This document shows, in pieces, positions 35,661 to 43,454 of a stretch of 64,000 bases of DNA. How positions within the stretch are numbered: the first letter of the stretch is position 1; each line of letters opens with the position of its first letter. The stretch spans positions 3,288,754 through 3,352,753 of the forward strand of contig NZ_UOOB01000001.1 in NCBI RefSeq assembly GCF_900564145.1, written 5' to 3'. A program made the position numbers and the translations under genes. Source of the stretch: Comamonas sp. lk. Lineage in GTDB: Bacteria > Pseudomonadota > Gammaproteobacteria > Burkholderiales > Burkholderiaceae_C. The notes beneath the pieces were generated by a model. The model did not search any database, had not been told where the DNA came from, and saw nothing but the letters and a program-made list of their open reading frames with translations.

Positions 35661-36476
35661 ATGTCATTTAGTCCCACATTCGTTCTTCTCCAACAAGAAG
35701 CATTTCTCGCGCGTGGAAGCCTCGCCGTCGGACTCACTGCCCTACGCAATGCGACAGTGGCGGACAAGTCTGAGTTCTATTCGGGGTTCTTCAACACCTC
35801 CATTGCAATTGAACGGGTGATGAAGCTCATCGTTGTGACGGATCACATGCTCCATCACGGGTATAGAACGCCTTCGAAGGGCGATCTAAAAGCGTACGGG
35901 CACGATCTTGTGACGCTTTACGCATCGTGCGTGGCCGCTGCTCAGCGTGGTGTCGTCAAAGGCGTCGTTCTCCCGCAGAATCAAACGATTGAGCGGGAGA
36001 TTTTGGACTTTTTCTCAGAGTTCGCGAAGCACTCGCGTTACTACAACCTTGATGCACTGAATACTCTGCCCGCGAGCTATGGTGACCCCCTGGAGCGTTG
36101 GGGGCGGATTCTGGCTGAGGTGCTTGAATCAGATGTTCCAAAACATAAGGTGGAGAAACACCTTGCACAGGCGGATGCCATGCACGCGCTCATGCACAGG
36201 AGCGTCAGTGCGATCCAGCACGGAATGGACGGCTCTTTACTATCTCTGAAGGAAGTCTTCAGCCTCCCGGGAAAGCACGCGATTGCAACGCCATACGCAA
36301 TGGTGAGACTGTTTCGGGTGCTGACGCCTCTGCTGGAGACCATCAATTCCCTTGGTGATGCCGCGTTCTATGGCAGCCCCAGAAGTGGGGGGGGGCAGGT
36401 TCCGCTGTTCTCGGAGTTTTTTGTGTACTTCGGCGGCAGTGACGCAGATATCCGTAGGAAGAAGCAGTGGCCATGA
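35661..36476 (+). CDS. HEPN-like protein with a poly-G tract
   Basis: The 271-residue all-helical protein starts just after the attC-like site. AIERVMKLIVVTDH, then KAYGHDLVTLY and RYYNLD, have the spacing of HEPN domains, and R180 to H187 (RSVSAIQH) could be the RX6H ribonuclease motif. HEPN proteins are common toxin or anti-phage RNases. The match is by pattern only. Nine consecutive G bases at 36387-36395 lie about 25 codons before the stop, so slippage would change the C-terminus. Confidence 0.6.
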   Translation: MSFSPTFVLLQQEAFLARGSLAVGLTALRNATVADKSEFYSGFFNTSIAIERVMKLIVVTDHMLHHGYRTPSKGDLKAYGHDLVTLYASCVAAAQRGVVKGVVLPQNQTIEREILDFFSEFAKHSRYYNLDALNTLPASYGDPLERWGRILAEVLESDVPKHKVEKHLAQADAMHALMHRSVSAIQHGMDGSLLSLKEVFSLPGKHAIATPYAMVRLFRVLTPLLETINSLGDAAFYGSPRSGGGQVPLFSEFFVYFGGSDADIRRKKQWP

Positions 36477-36569
36477 TTGACTTTGGAGCGGTGAAATCTA
36501 GCAGGTCGTTCCACTCGAGCACGTATCGGCAGCGTACTGTTCAACTCCGACGCTAGCGAATGCCTGAAC

Positions 36570-36613
36570 TGGGTCGAACAGCGACAGCCGCAACCGGCCA
36601 GCAGCGGACCTTC
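36570..36613. repeat. dispersed degenerate repeat, short copy
   Basis: GGTCGAACAGCGACAGCCGC followed by CGGCCAGCAGCGGACC resembles the copies at 38450 and 42452. It lies upstream of the DUF4256 gene and would be translated if that gene began at 36560, which argues for a later start. Confidence 0.5.
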
Positions 36614-36652
36614 ATCACGGCGGCAGAATTTAGTCGATGCGTCCACAAGATA

Positions 36653-37234
36653 ATGTGGCACCGATACGAAGAAACTGGAGCGAACTACGTGAGCACAGAA
36701 CAACGCGGTATTCTCATCGACACATTGAAGTTGCGGTTCAAACAGAACATGCATAGGCACACCGGGGTCGACTGGGCAGATGTCCATGGTCGCTTGCAGC
36801 GCTACCCAGACAAGCTGAAGGCACTAGGTGAGATGGAGAGGACAGGGGGTGAACCTGACGTCATTGGGGCAGCGGATGGCGGCGGTGCCTACTTTTTCTG
36901 CGATTGCGCCGCTGAAAGTCCGAAGGGCCGCAGGAGCCTGTGTTACGACCGAGAAGCTTTGAATTCCCGGAAGCAGAACAAACCGCAGAACAACGTCGTC
37001 GACATGGCTGCGGACATGGGCATGGCATTACTGACGGAAGACCAATATCGTCTGCTTCAACAAGTCGGAGAATTCGACGTGAAGACGTCCAGTTGGGTAG
37101 CAACACCGCAAGACGTCAGAAATCTCGGTGGCGCTTTGTTTTGTGACAGACGTTACGGCAAGGTCTTCGTGTATCACAACGGGGCTGAATCCTACTACGC
37201 CGCACGAGGCTTCAGGGGCTCAGTGAGCGTCTGA
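36653..37234 (+). CDS. DUF4256 family protein
   Basis: The protein has about 193 residues from the ATG used here; a GTG at 36689 is also possible, and the frame itself extends up to 36560. RFKQNMHRHTGVDW, EMERTGGEPDV, CDCAAESPKGRRSLCYDREAL, VDMAADMGMALLTEDQYR, and FCDRRYGKVFVYHNGAESYYAARGFRG (given here only in part as FCDRRYGKV and HNGAESYY) mark a nearly full-length DUF4256. The function is unknown. The family is widespread and highly conserved, and is often found on mobile DNA. Confidence 0.85.
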   Translation: MWHRYEETGANYVSTEQRGILIDTLKLRFKQNMHRHTGVDWADVHGRLQRYPDKLKALGEMERTGGEPDVIGAADGGGAYFFCDCAAESPKGRRSLCYDREALNSRKQNKPQNNVVDMAADMGMALLTEDQYRLLQQVGEFDVKTSSWVATPQDVRNLGGALFCDRRYGKVFVYHNGAESYYAARGFRGSVSV

Positions 37235-37237
37235 GCA

Positions 37238-37277
37238 TGAGCGTCGCAATCCGGCCAAGAACAGCCTTTCAGCAAAC
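37238..37277. repeat. dispersed degenerate repeat, short copy
   Basis: Starting three bases after the DUF4256 stop, AGCGTCGCAATCCGGCCAAG followed by AACAGCC is another shortened relative of the island repeat. Confidence 0.45.
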
Positions 37278-37485
37278 CACATTGTCTGACTGCTTGGGCT
37301 GGAGGTAGGCTCCGCTCCTATCTCACAGGCTGCTGCTTTGTCGATAAAGCAAACTCCGGCGAACGCAGACGTAAGCCTAGTTTTTTTGTATACATTAGTA
37401 ACAAATATGAAGGGGATACATGATTGTGTTGTTTCAGCTCCCCGCCCTCACAACAGGGATACCTTGTCACTAGATTGATGCTACT

Positions 37486-38319
37486 GTGAAAAAAATCACT
37501 GAAATCGCCCAGCAATTCCATAAACATTTTGAAGGCAAAGACCTTTATCCAAATTTTTCCAGCTGGCAATGGGTTGTCTCAACGTTGTTTGCTATCGCTT
37601 TTGTGTTAGCAGTTGGGGGCTTTCTCTATGCTCTTGCTGCCCAAAATCGCATCTACGTCTTCATAGCAGGCGCTCTAATCCTTACAGCTGAGATTGGATT
37701 TTTGCTCGTCAGCCAAAGGATCGAGACTTATAAAAACAAGCGCCAAAACGAGCGCTTCAAGCTATCCGGCCCTGACGTTACAAAGCAATTACTAGAGGCT
37801 AAGCGTAGGGAGTTAGAACGACTATTTAGCCAGAAGTCATCAAATTTTTTGCACATCGCCAAAGAGATTACGGACTTGCAAGCCACAAAAATAATTTTCA
37901 TGCAGCCAGAATTAGGCTTTTGGAACAACATCTTCGACCCCAAGGACAAATCTCGTTTGATGTCGATTGTGCTTGCTGCTGTTGCACTTGTTGCGGCTCT
38001 GATTGCCAGCGCAGCTGATGGCAACGAGTTATATGCGCTGATTTACTCAGACCATCTGCTCCCGATTACTTTCATTTGCGTGTGGGCTGCATTGGTAGCA
38101 CACTTCCTCATATATGCAGTACGTCTCACATACCGAGTACTGAGCAACAAACTAATGGAGTGGCTTCTCAGGCTTGGTTGGAGCAAAGCTGCAAATAAGC
38201 TTGCGTTGAACTACATGGTCACTGCACTGGTAGAACTTCATGAACCAGCTAAAGACACACTCAGACGCCGTCTGAGGCCTTTCGATGCAGCAAGGCGACG
38301 TCGAACTCTGAAAATCTGA
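37486..38319 (+). CDS. four-span membrane protein, GTG start
   Basis: A 277-residue protein of unknown family. TM1 and TM2 lie at about 30-50 and 55-77, a cytoplasmic helical part of about 75 residues follows, then TM3 and TM4 at about 160-182 and 190-215, and a basic C-terminus (RRRLRPFDAARRRR). The GTG is the only start in frame after an upstream stop. Its AT-rich composition differs from the chromosome. The arrangement of paired spans around a soluble helical domain is seen in some conflict-system membrane effectors, but no family is recognised. Confidence 0.65.
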   Translation: MKKITEIAQQFHKHFEGKDLYPNFSSWQWVVSTLFAIAFVLAVGGFLYALAAQNRIYVFIAGALILTAEIGFLLVSQRIETYKNKRQNERFKLSGPDVTKQLLEAKRRELERLFSQKSSNFLHIAKEITDLQATKIIFMQPELGFWNNIFDPKDKSRLMSIVLAAVALVAALIASAADGNELYALIYSDHLLPITFICVWAALVAHFLIYAVRLTYRVLSNKLMEWLLRLGWSKAANKLALNYMVTALVELHEPAKDTLRRRLRPFDAARRRRTLKI

Positions 38320-38667
38320 TTAGAAAGTCAGAAGCCGTAATCTACAAAAATCTCCCGCCAGTTAAAGCAGCCAGGAGGTTTTGTCTCAGAGAAGCTCTTG
38401 CGCAAAATGCCGATAACCAGACATTCGGGTCATGACAGTGAAAGACGGCTCAGGGTCGGTCAGCGACAGTCGCAGATCGGCCAGAAGCAGACCATTGAGC
38501 ACTTCGTATCCGCCGGCTGCCAAGCCTAAACTGCGTCATTCGTCACCGACATCCGAGCGTCTGCTACATCTATCGCAAGACATACAACAGGGAGCGGCAC
38601 ATATACCCACAACGAAACCGAAGTCGGCCACTTGGGCGCTAGGGCTGGAGATCAATCCACGACGAGC
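38320..38667. other. intergenic DNA between convergent genes, with a repeat
   Basis: No gene is supported. The stretch includes the repeat copy at 38450-38499. An AGCCAGGAGG-like patch near 38,370 has no frame behind it. Confidence 0.4.
38450..38499. repeat. dispersed degenerate repeat, copy 2
   Basis: This copy shares a 25-base identical block (beginning GTCAGCGACAGTCG at about 38459) with the copy at 42452-42496, followed by GAAGCAGACCATTG. Confidence 0.7.
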
Positions 38668-40854
38668 TTAATCATGAGCGCTTGCCTCCGATCTGCGGTG
38701 AACCTCGATGTCAACGATGTGGCGAGGCATCCGCCCAAGCCGAGGATCGCCGCTGGCAATGCCGACGATTTCCTCATGCTCGTCGCCAGCCCACAGACCG
38801 ACAAGGTTGCGCAAGAAGAAATCTGCATAAGAGCAGCTCGCGTACCTAACATGTTTCGCGTCGATGGACGCCCTGCTCGTGTGCAGTTGAGTCAAGTTCC
38901 TGACCAACCGGGCTGGTGCAACCCAGAGCCTTGGAAGAGAAGTGGCCGGCGTCATGATTAGGTAGTAGGCGTGTTCGGACTGCTTGAGCATGTCCTCGCA
39001 CTGCTGCAGGTCAACACCTATTTTCGAACTAAAGTTCTTCCCCGACTCGGTGCTGCGGCGCTTCTTTACCTGTACCAAGGTGGCCCGCTGGATCACCGTT
39101 CTACCCTTGTCGACGATGCGGGTCAGGAACAGTACGTCTGCCCCCAGCGGAGCACCTGTAGACGTGCAAGCCCCTTCCTCCCGCTTAGAGGGCTGACGCA
39201 CGTTAACTGACAGGCTTGGATACTGCCCCCGATTTGTTGCCGAAGGCTGCTGCAGGTGGTGGGTCGCCTCAACCATTGCACTCTGCGTTAGGGTTAGCAG
39301 ACGTGCAGTATGAGCCTCCTCGTCTTCTCCCCAGGTTGCTGGATACTCATGGCAAAACTCTTTCTCGATCCGGCTAATCGCTCGATGAATGACCTCCTCC
39401 ACGTGCGAGTCGCCCAGCCAAGTTTGGGCTTCGACGCTGGACCGTGTAGTGACATCCGCTTGACCTTTAGGGCCATCCAAGTCCAGCGCGCCGTGCTTAG
39501 ATCGGACAAGACCTTTGGCTCTCAACAGCACTTGTCTTGGACCTGTGGCCGCGAGCCTATTCACGAAAGCTAGTTGATCCTCGTCGTCCATTAATCGAAG
39601 TAGCACCGGCTCGACTTCAGCGAACGCCGTCTGCTCGAGCCAGAGACAGGCGAAATGAGTTAGGCCCTGGGCCAGCTCCGACTCCCCCTTCAACTGATCG
39701 AACAGATCTTGCCGCCAAGCCTCGCGGGCAGCCGGACCCAGTTGATTCCATAGCACCTCACGATCCCACGATCCGGTTGGCAGTTCTCGGAGACTTTCCG
39801 CGACGCCCCGCTGGCTAAGCCAGGCGGGCTCGAATCCGTGCCAAGCACCGGCAAGCGCAAGGTCCGAGGGCATGGCGCCTCCCAACAACGAAGCGAACAT
39901 CGAGAAAGCCGCGGCAACACAATCCTTGAAATCGTCTTTCTTCTCTGTCTTCGCCAAGGTGTGCAAGCGTAGGAGTAGCCGGCGAACATCGCTCGCCATG
40001 AGCGTCCGGCAATGCTGGATCAACCGAGGAAAGATCATCAGATGAGCATGATCGACAACCTTCAAGCAGGCATCTCTGGAAGTTTGTACAGTCTCCGAAT
40101 TTTCAAATAGCGTGAAGACGATATCGCGCACATAACCGGTTGAATTGCGCAGTTGACTGCCTACGTATTCGAGTACATAGGGCCAATGCTTTTGGATCAA
40201 TTGCTCGAAAGCCCAATTGTTCTCACCACAATGGGCTTTAACGAGTTGAAGACCATAGATGCAATTAGCCTCTGAAGTGCTGGCCACTAGCGCCGCCATG
40301 ATCTCTTGATCATCTAAAAGTCTAGCCCGCCTAGATGAATCTTGCTCGAAAAGCCAGCTCACCAATATCGCATGAGGCTTGATCTCCGCCATGACACTCT
40401 CGCGCAAGGCCTGAGAGGTGTGTTTAAACACGTCCTCGTATAAGTCAACCCGAGCATCCAGGTATGCCTCTCTGTCCAGAATGGAAGATGAATGTGCGAC
40501 CTCTTCCCCTCCATACCCGAGGATTCTGAGGGTCAGTGATATCGGCCCCTCCAATGCTGCAGTATTGAATTTAAGGACAAAATTTTGTCGCGCTGTTAGC
40601 CCGTCAAATAGGCATTGGAACGAATTGCTATGCCCCTCGATCAAATGGGAATAGTCCAGCCGAAGCTCACCATCGCGGATGTTGAAATAGCGTCCAAGAA
40701 GTTCAACTAACGGCGGCGGCCAACCGGCGAGCGGGATGCTGGCGACTTCAGATTCTTCATCAAAGCATATTTCGACGCTCAAGGCTCTCTCTCTCTCTTT
40801 TCTCTCGACGGGCGCCACCGGCAGCGCAAAGGCCAACGGGCAGGGTGCTTTCAC
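38668..40854 (-). CDS. large predicted PD-(D/E)XK nuclease, helical N-terminal region
   Basis: A 728-residue protein from a GTG start, or 704 residues from a TTG at 40782. The TTG follows a (GA)7 tract that could be its ribosome site. The N-terminal 480 residues are mostly helical, possibly repeat-like (LDREAYLDARVDLYEDVF, HWPYVLEYVGSQLRN). The C-terminal part has the order expected of a PD-(D/E)XK nuclease: Glu in GEDEEAHTARLL (about 507), Asp in GADVLFLTRI (about 571) and QVKKR (about 592). I do not recognise the whole protein. A DNA-cutting defence role is inference from this motif and the island context. Confidence 0.7.
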   Translation of the reverse strand: MKAPCPLAFALPVAPVERKERERALSVEICFDEESEVASIPLAGWPPPLVELLGRYFNIRDGELRLDYSHLIEGHSNSFQCLFDGLTARQNFVLKFNTAALEGPISLTLRILGYGGEEVAHSSSILDREAYLDARVDLYEDVFKHTSQALRESVMAEIKPHAILVSWLFEQDSSRRARLLDDQEIMAALVASTSEANCIYGLQLVKAHCGENNWAFEQLIQKHWPYVLEYVGSQLRNSTGYVRDIVFTLFENSETVQTSRDACLKVVDHAHLMIFPRLIQHCRTLMASDVRRLLLRLHTLAKTEKKDDFKDCVAAAFSMFASLLGGAMPSDLALAGAWHGFEPAWLSQRGVAESLRELPTGSWDREVLWNQLGPAAREAWRQDLFDQLKGESELAQGLTHFACLWLEQTAFAEVEPVLLRLMDDEDQLAFVNRLAATGPRQVLLRAKGLVRSKHGALDLDGPKGQADVTTRSSVEAQTWLGDSHVEEVIHRAISRIEKEFCHEYPATWGEDEEAHTARLLTLTQSAMVEATHHLQQPSATNRGQYPSLSVNVRQPSKREEGACTSTGAPLGADVLFLTRIVDKGRTVIQRATLVQVKKRRSTESGKNFSSKIGVDLQQCEDMLKQSEHAYYLIMTPATSLPRLWVAPARLVRNLTQLHTSRASIDAKHVRYASCSYADFFLRNLVGLWAGDEHEEIVGIASGDPRLGRMPRHIVDIEVHRRSEASAHD

Positions 40855-41370
40855 ATACGGCTCGTCGTTCCTCGCTTATGTCATTTCCACTCGATTATCG
40901 GCTTGCAAATGTGCCAAAAACAGCAGAATTAGATACTTGGCTGCATATTCCGGATGAACTAACCACCTCTGCCGGCTTCGGCTGACTAGACCGCTGGTCG
41001 TGACCGACTCAGTTCGGCCAGAAGCAGCCATATGACTGATCAACATCAGTGTCCGCTCCAGCTTGGTTGTGACGGCTGAGCTTTGACAAGCCATTGACCA
41101 ATGCCAGCAATACTAGAACTCGCGCCGTCATCTCGCCAGATGTCTTCTGTACGTCTCAAACCTGAAACTTGCTGGATTTGAATCGCACAGGCGAACCTAG
41201 ATGCTCTCGATCCGTTGACAGTGTTGCGTCTCAAACACTACAGGCGAAAGCCCTGCCGTCAACGAGTGACGATGTTGCTGTTGTAGAGAATCTTGATTTC
41301 GCCAGCCATACCAACAGCGCAGATAATGCTCGGCTTGTCCAGAACATGCCCTGACCACAGGGCTGACTTA
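40855..41370. other. intergenic DNA rich in repeats
   Basis: No gene is supported. It contains repeat copy 3 (40946-41031) and, at about 41050-41190, a reverse-oriented relative of the sequence at 44690-44830. Upstream signals for the nuclease gene on one side and the hydrolase gene on the other must lie here. Confidence 0.4.
40946..41031. repeat. dispersed degenerate repeat, copy 3
   Basis: An 86-base segment aligned along its length with 35081-35167; the shared blocks include TGCCGG, GCTGGTCGTGA, GTTCGGCCA and AGCAGCCAT. The most similar pair in the island. Confidence 0.7.
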
Positions 41371-42288
41371 ATGCGTTTCTCAGCCCTGCTTGTAGCCTTC
41401 GGCCTCACCTTTTTACTGACCTCGGCTACGCTGGCCCAATCGACAACCGCACCACAAGGACCCATGGTACGTGAGCGCATCTCGGTGGTAGTCGAAGGAA
41501 GCGGACCAGATGTCATCCTAATTCCGGGTTTAGCATCTTCCCGCGATGTTTGGCGTGGTCTTGCCGAACGCCTCAAGCAAAGCCATCGCTTGCACCTCGT
41601 GCAGGTGGCTGGGTTTGCCGGAGCACCCGCAGCGCACAATCCGCAAGGCTTGGTGGTTGAGCCCACGGCCACAGCCGTCGCGGACTACATTGAACGCGAG
41701 CATCTTCAGGTACCCGCTGTCATCGGTCACTCCCTGGGCGGTGAGGCCGCACTCATGCTTGGCGCGCGTCATCCTGACCGGGTGTCGCGTCTGATGATCG
41801 TAGATGCATTGCCCTTCTACAGCCTGCTGCTTGATCCATCCGCAACCAGCGAGAAAGCTACACCGGGCGCGGCCGCATTCCGCGCCACTTTGCTGGCAGC
41901 AACCGACGCTCAGATGAGGGCCATGCAATCTGCCTCCATCGCTCGCCTCACTAAGACCGAAGCAGCCCGTCCTTCACTGCTCGACGCCAGCCTCCGATCA
42001 GACCGCCCAACAGTGGCACATGCCACTTACGAGTTGATGATCTCCGACCTGCGCCCGGAACTCAACCGTATCACGGTGCCCGTGCATGTAGTTTATGCCT
42101 ACGACACCAGTTATGGCATCCCCACAAACCGCGTCGATGCCATGTTTCGATCCGCCTACGCGGCCACGCCTCACGTCAGCTTTCAGCGCATCGATGGCAG
42201 CTACCACTTCGTCATGTTGGATCAGCCCAAACAATTTGAGCGCGTCGTTATCGACTTTCTCAGTCCCACAACACCTGTTAAGCGATAA
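41371..42288 (+). CDS. exported alpha/beta hydrolase
   Basis: The 305-residue protein has a signal peptide ending TSATLAQS. HG-type start VILIPGLASSRDVW, nucleophile elbow GHSLGG and a late His (GSYHFVM) give the catalytic set. It should act in the periplasm as an esterase or lipase of unknown substrate. The start at 41371 is chosen for the signal peptide. Its base composition is like the chromosome and unlike the flanking AT-rich island genes. Confidence 0.85.
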   Translation: MRFSALLVAFGLTFLLTSATLAQSTTAPQGPMVRERISVVVEGSGPDVILIPGLASSRDVWRGLAERLKQSHRLHLVQVAGFAGAPAAHNPQGLVVEPTATAVADYIEREHLQVPAVIGHSLGGEAALMLGARHPDRVSRLMIVDALPFYSLLLDPSATSEKATPGAAAFRATLLAATDAQMRAMQSASIARLTKTEAARPSLLDASLRSDRPTVAHATYELMISDLRPELNRITVPVHVVYAYDTSYGIPTNRVDAMFRSAYAATPHVSFQRIDGSYHFVMLDQPKQFERVVIDFLSPTTPVKR

Positions 42289-42657
42289 AACCGACAAGGC
42301 TTCAGAGTGGTTTCTCAACAGGCGTCCCAAGACCTACTCAGGTTGGCCAGAATCGGGCGCTGTGAGTTGAGACTGATCGATCGAGAGCAGATATGGGTAG
42401 CGGCAATCGCTGCGCAGCAGACATTCGCCACCTAGGTAGGAACGACCGCAACGGGTCAGTCAGCGACAGTCGCAGATCGGCCAATTCCAGACATTGCATA
42501 AAACTCTACAGCTCCAACCTTCAAACGCTGAATATTTTCACGTGGTGACATCGCGTAGTCACCTCATTGGCAGTGAAATTTCTTCTCTTTGAGTAATTTT
42601 TTGATCTCTTTGTGAATCTTGAGTACACTAGGCTTACAGACAACTTAGGGGCAGCTG
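42289..42657. other. intergenic DNA with repeat and promoter of the HNH operon
   Basis: The stretch contains repeat copy 4 and turns AT-rich after 42,540. A candidate -10 box TACACT (about 42,625) lies upstream of the first operon gene, with an AGGGG ribosome site before its ATG. The -35 box is unclear. Confidence 0.4.
42452..42496. repeat. dispersed degenerate repeat, copy 4
   Basis: This copy shares a 25-base identical block with the copy at 38450-38499 and then diverges (ATTCCAGACATTGC). Confidence 0.7.
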
Positions 42658-43155
42658 ATGACTAAAAATTGCCTAGGAAGCCTTAGCCAACCATACACAG
42701 GCAAGGCGTTCAAAGAATCTATGGTTTCCTGCTTGGATACCTTGGTGAACCAGCCAGATGCATTTCTGGATGTCGATGGAAAGCGCCGAGTTCACTTGAA
42801 GTTTGCAAATGGCAGAACTGCCATTGTCGAGCTGCTCCAAGAAGATCAAGAGTTTGAAGATGCGAAGGAGCCTTTGTTGGTTCACGAAGTGAAATACCAA
42901 CAACTACGAGCGCACTGGACAACGATTTCGGCAGCCGTAGTCTTTGGGATTGGCTTTTCATTTGCATACAAAACCGAGTCCTCCGAGTCTGTACGGCTGG
43001 TTCTTTACAAGAGCGAGAACCACCCCAGCGATGATTTCGTCGAGGGCATCGTTGCAGAGATGCAGGCCTCTTTGGAATACAACGCTCTTGGTGAAATGAG
43101 CGACAGAATGGAAGCAGGATTTAAGCGTCTTGAAAAACTGATCAACAGAAAATAA
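42658..43155 (+). CDS. hypothetical protein, first gene of HNH operon
   Basis: A 165-residue protein of unknown family. Residues 40-75 look beta-rich (RVHLKFANGRTAIVELL), a short hydrophobic stretch lies at about 90-105 (TISAAVVFGIGFSFAY), and the C-terminus is an amphipathic helix (MSDRMEAGFKRLEKLI). An AGGGG site precedes the ATG. Its stop overlaps the start of the next gene (TAATG), showing coupled translation. Confidence 0.65.
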   Translation: MTKNCLGSLSQPYTGKAFKESMVSCLDTLVNQPDAFLDVDGKRRVHLKFANGRTAIVELLQEDQEFEDAKEPLLVHEVKYQQLRAHWTTISAAVVFGIGFSFAYKTESSESVRLVLYKSENHPSDDFVEGIVAEMQASLEYNALGEMSDRMEAGFKRLEKLINRK

Positions 43156-43451
43156 TGATCGCATCTCTCGGTAAAAAATTGATCATTATCAAGACTGCGT
43201 GGGCTAACCGCTCATACGCAAAATATGAATTTTGCTACTGCGACTTTGAAGGAAGCTCCATCGAAGTACGTATCTACTTACACAAGCTTCATCTCGTTAG
43301 CGAACATCACTTTTATCTGATTGGAGTGCTAGTCGAAAGCAACGCACCTTGCGTATTTCGCTTAGACAGAATCAGAGGGCGGCTCAAAGAGCTTCGAACC
43401 CAAGAAATTTACCGTAAAAAAACCTTTCTTTTAAAAAACTCAAGGAGATAA
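43155..43451 (+). CDS. hypothetical protein, second gene of HNH operon
   Basis: A 98-residue basic protein, unrecognised. It has beta-strand patterns (YEFCYCDF, IEVRIYLHKLHLV, HFYLIGVLV) and a Lys/Arg-rich end (YRKKTFLLKNSRR). Start and stop are tightly packed between its neighbours: the ATG overlaps the preceding stop and the HNH gene begins after three bases. Confidence 0.6.
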   Translation: MIASLGKKLIIIKTAWANRSYAKYEFCYCDFEGSSIEVRIYLHKLHLVSEHHFYLIGVLVESNAPCVFRLDRIRGRLKELRTQEIYRKKTFLLKNSRR

Positions 43452-43454
43452 CGT

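Noticed and set aside
32827..36476. CBASS-like system (patatin effector with partner)
   Set aside because: The patatin is a lipoprotein and no CD-NTase or cap genes accompany it. The neighbour is on the other strand and separated by 800 bases.
36560..36652. Longer DUF4256 N-terminus
   Set aside because: These codons coincide with a copy of the dispersed repeat, and the domain itself begins after residue 40 of the longer frame.
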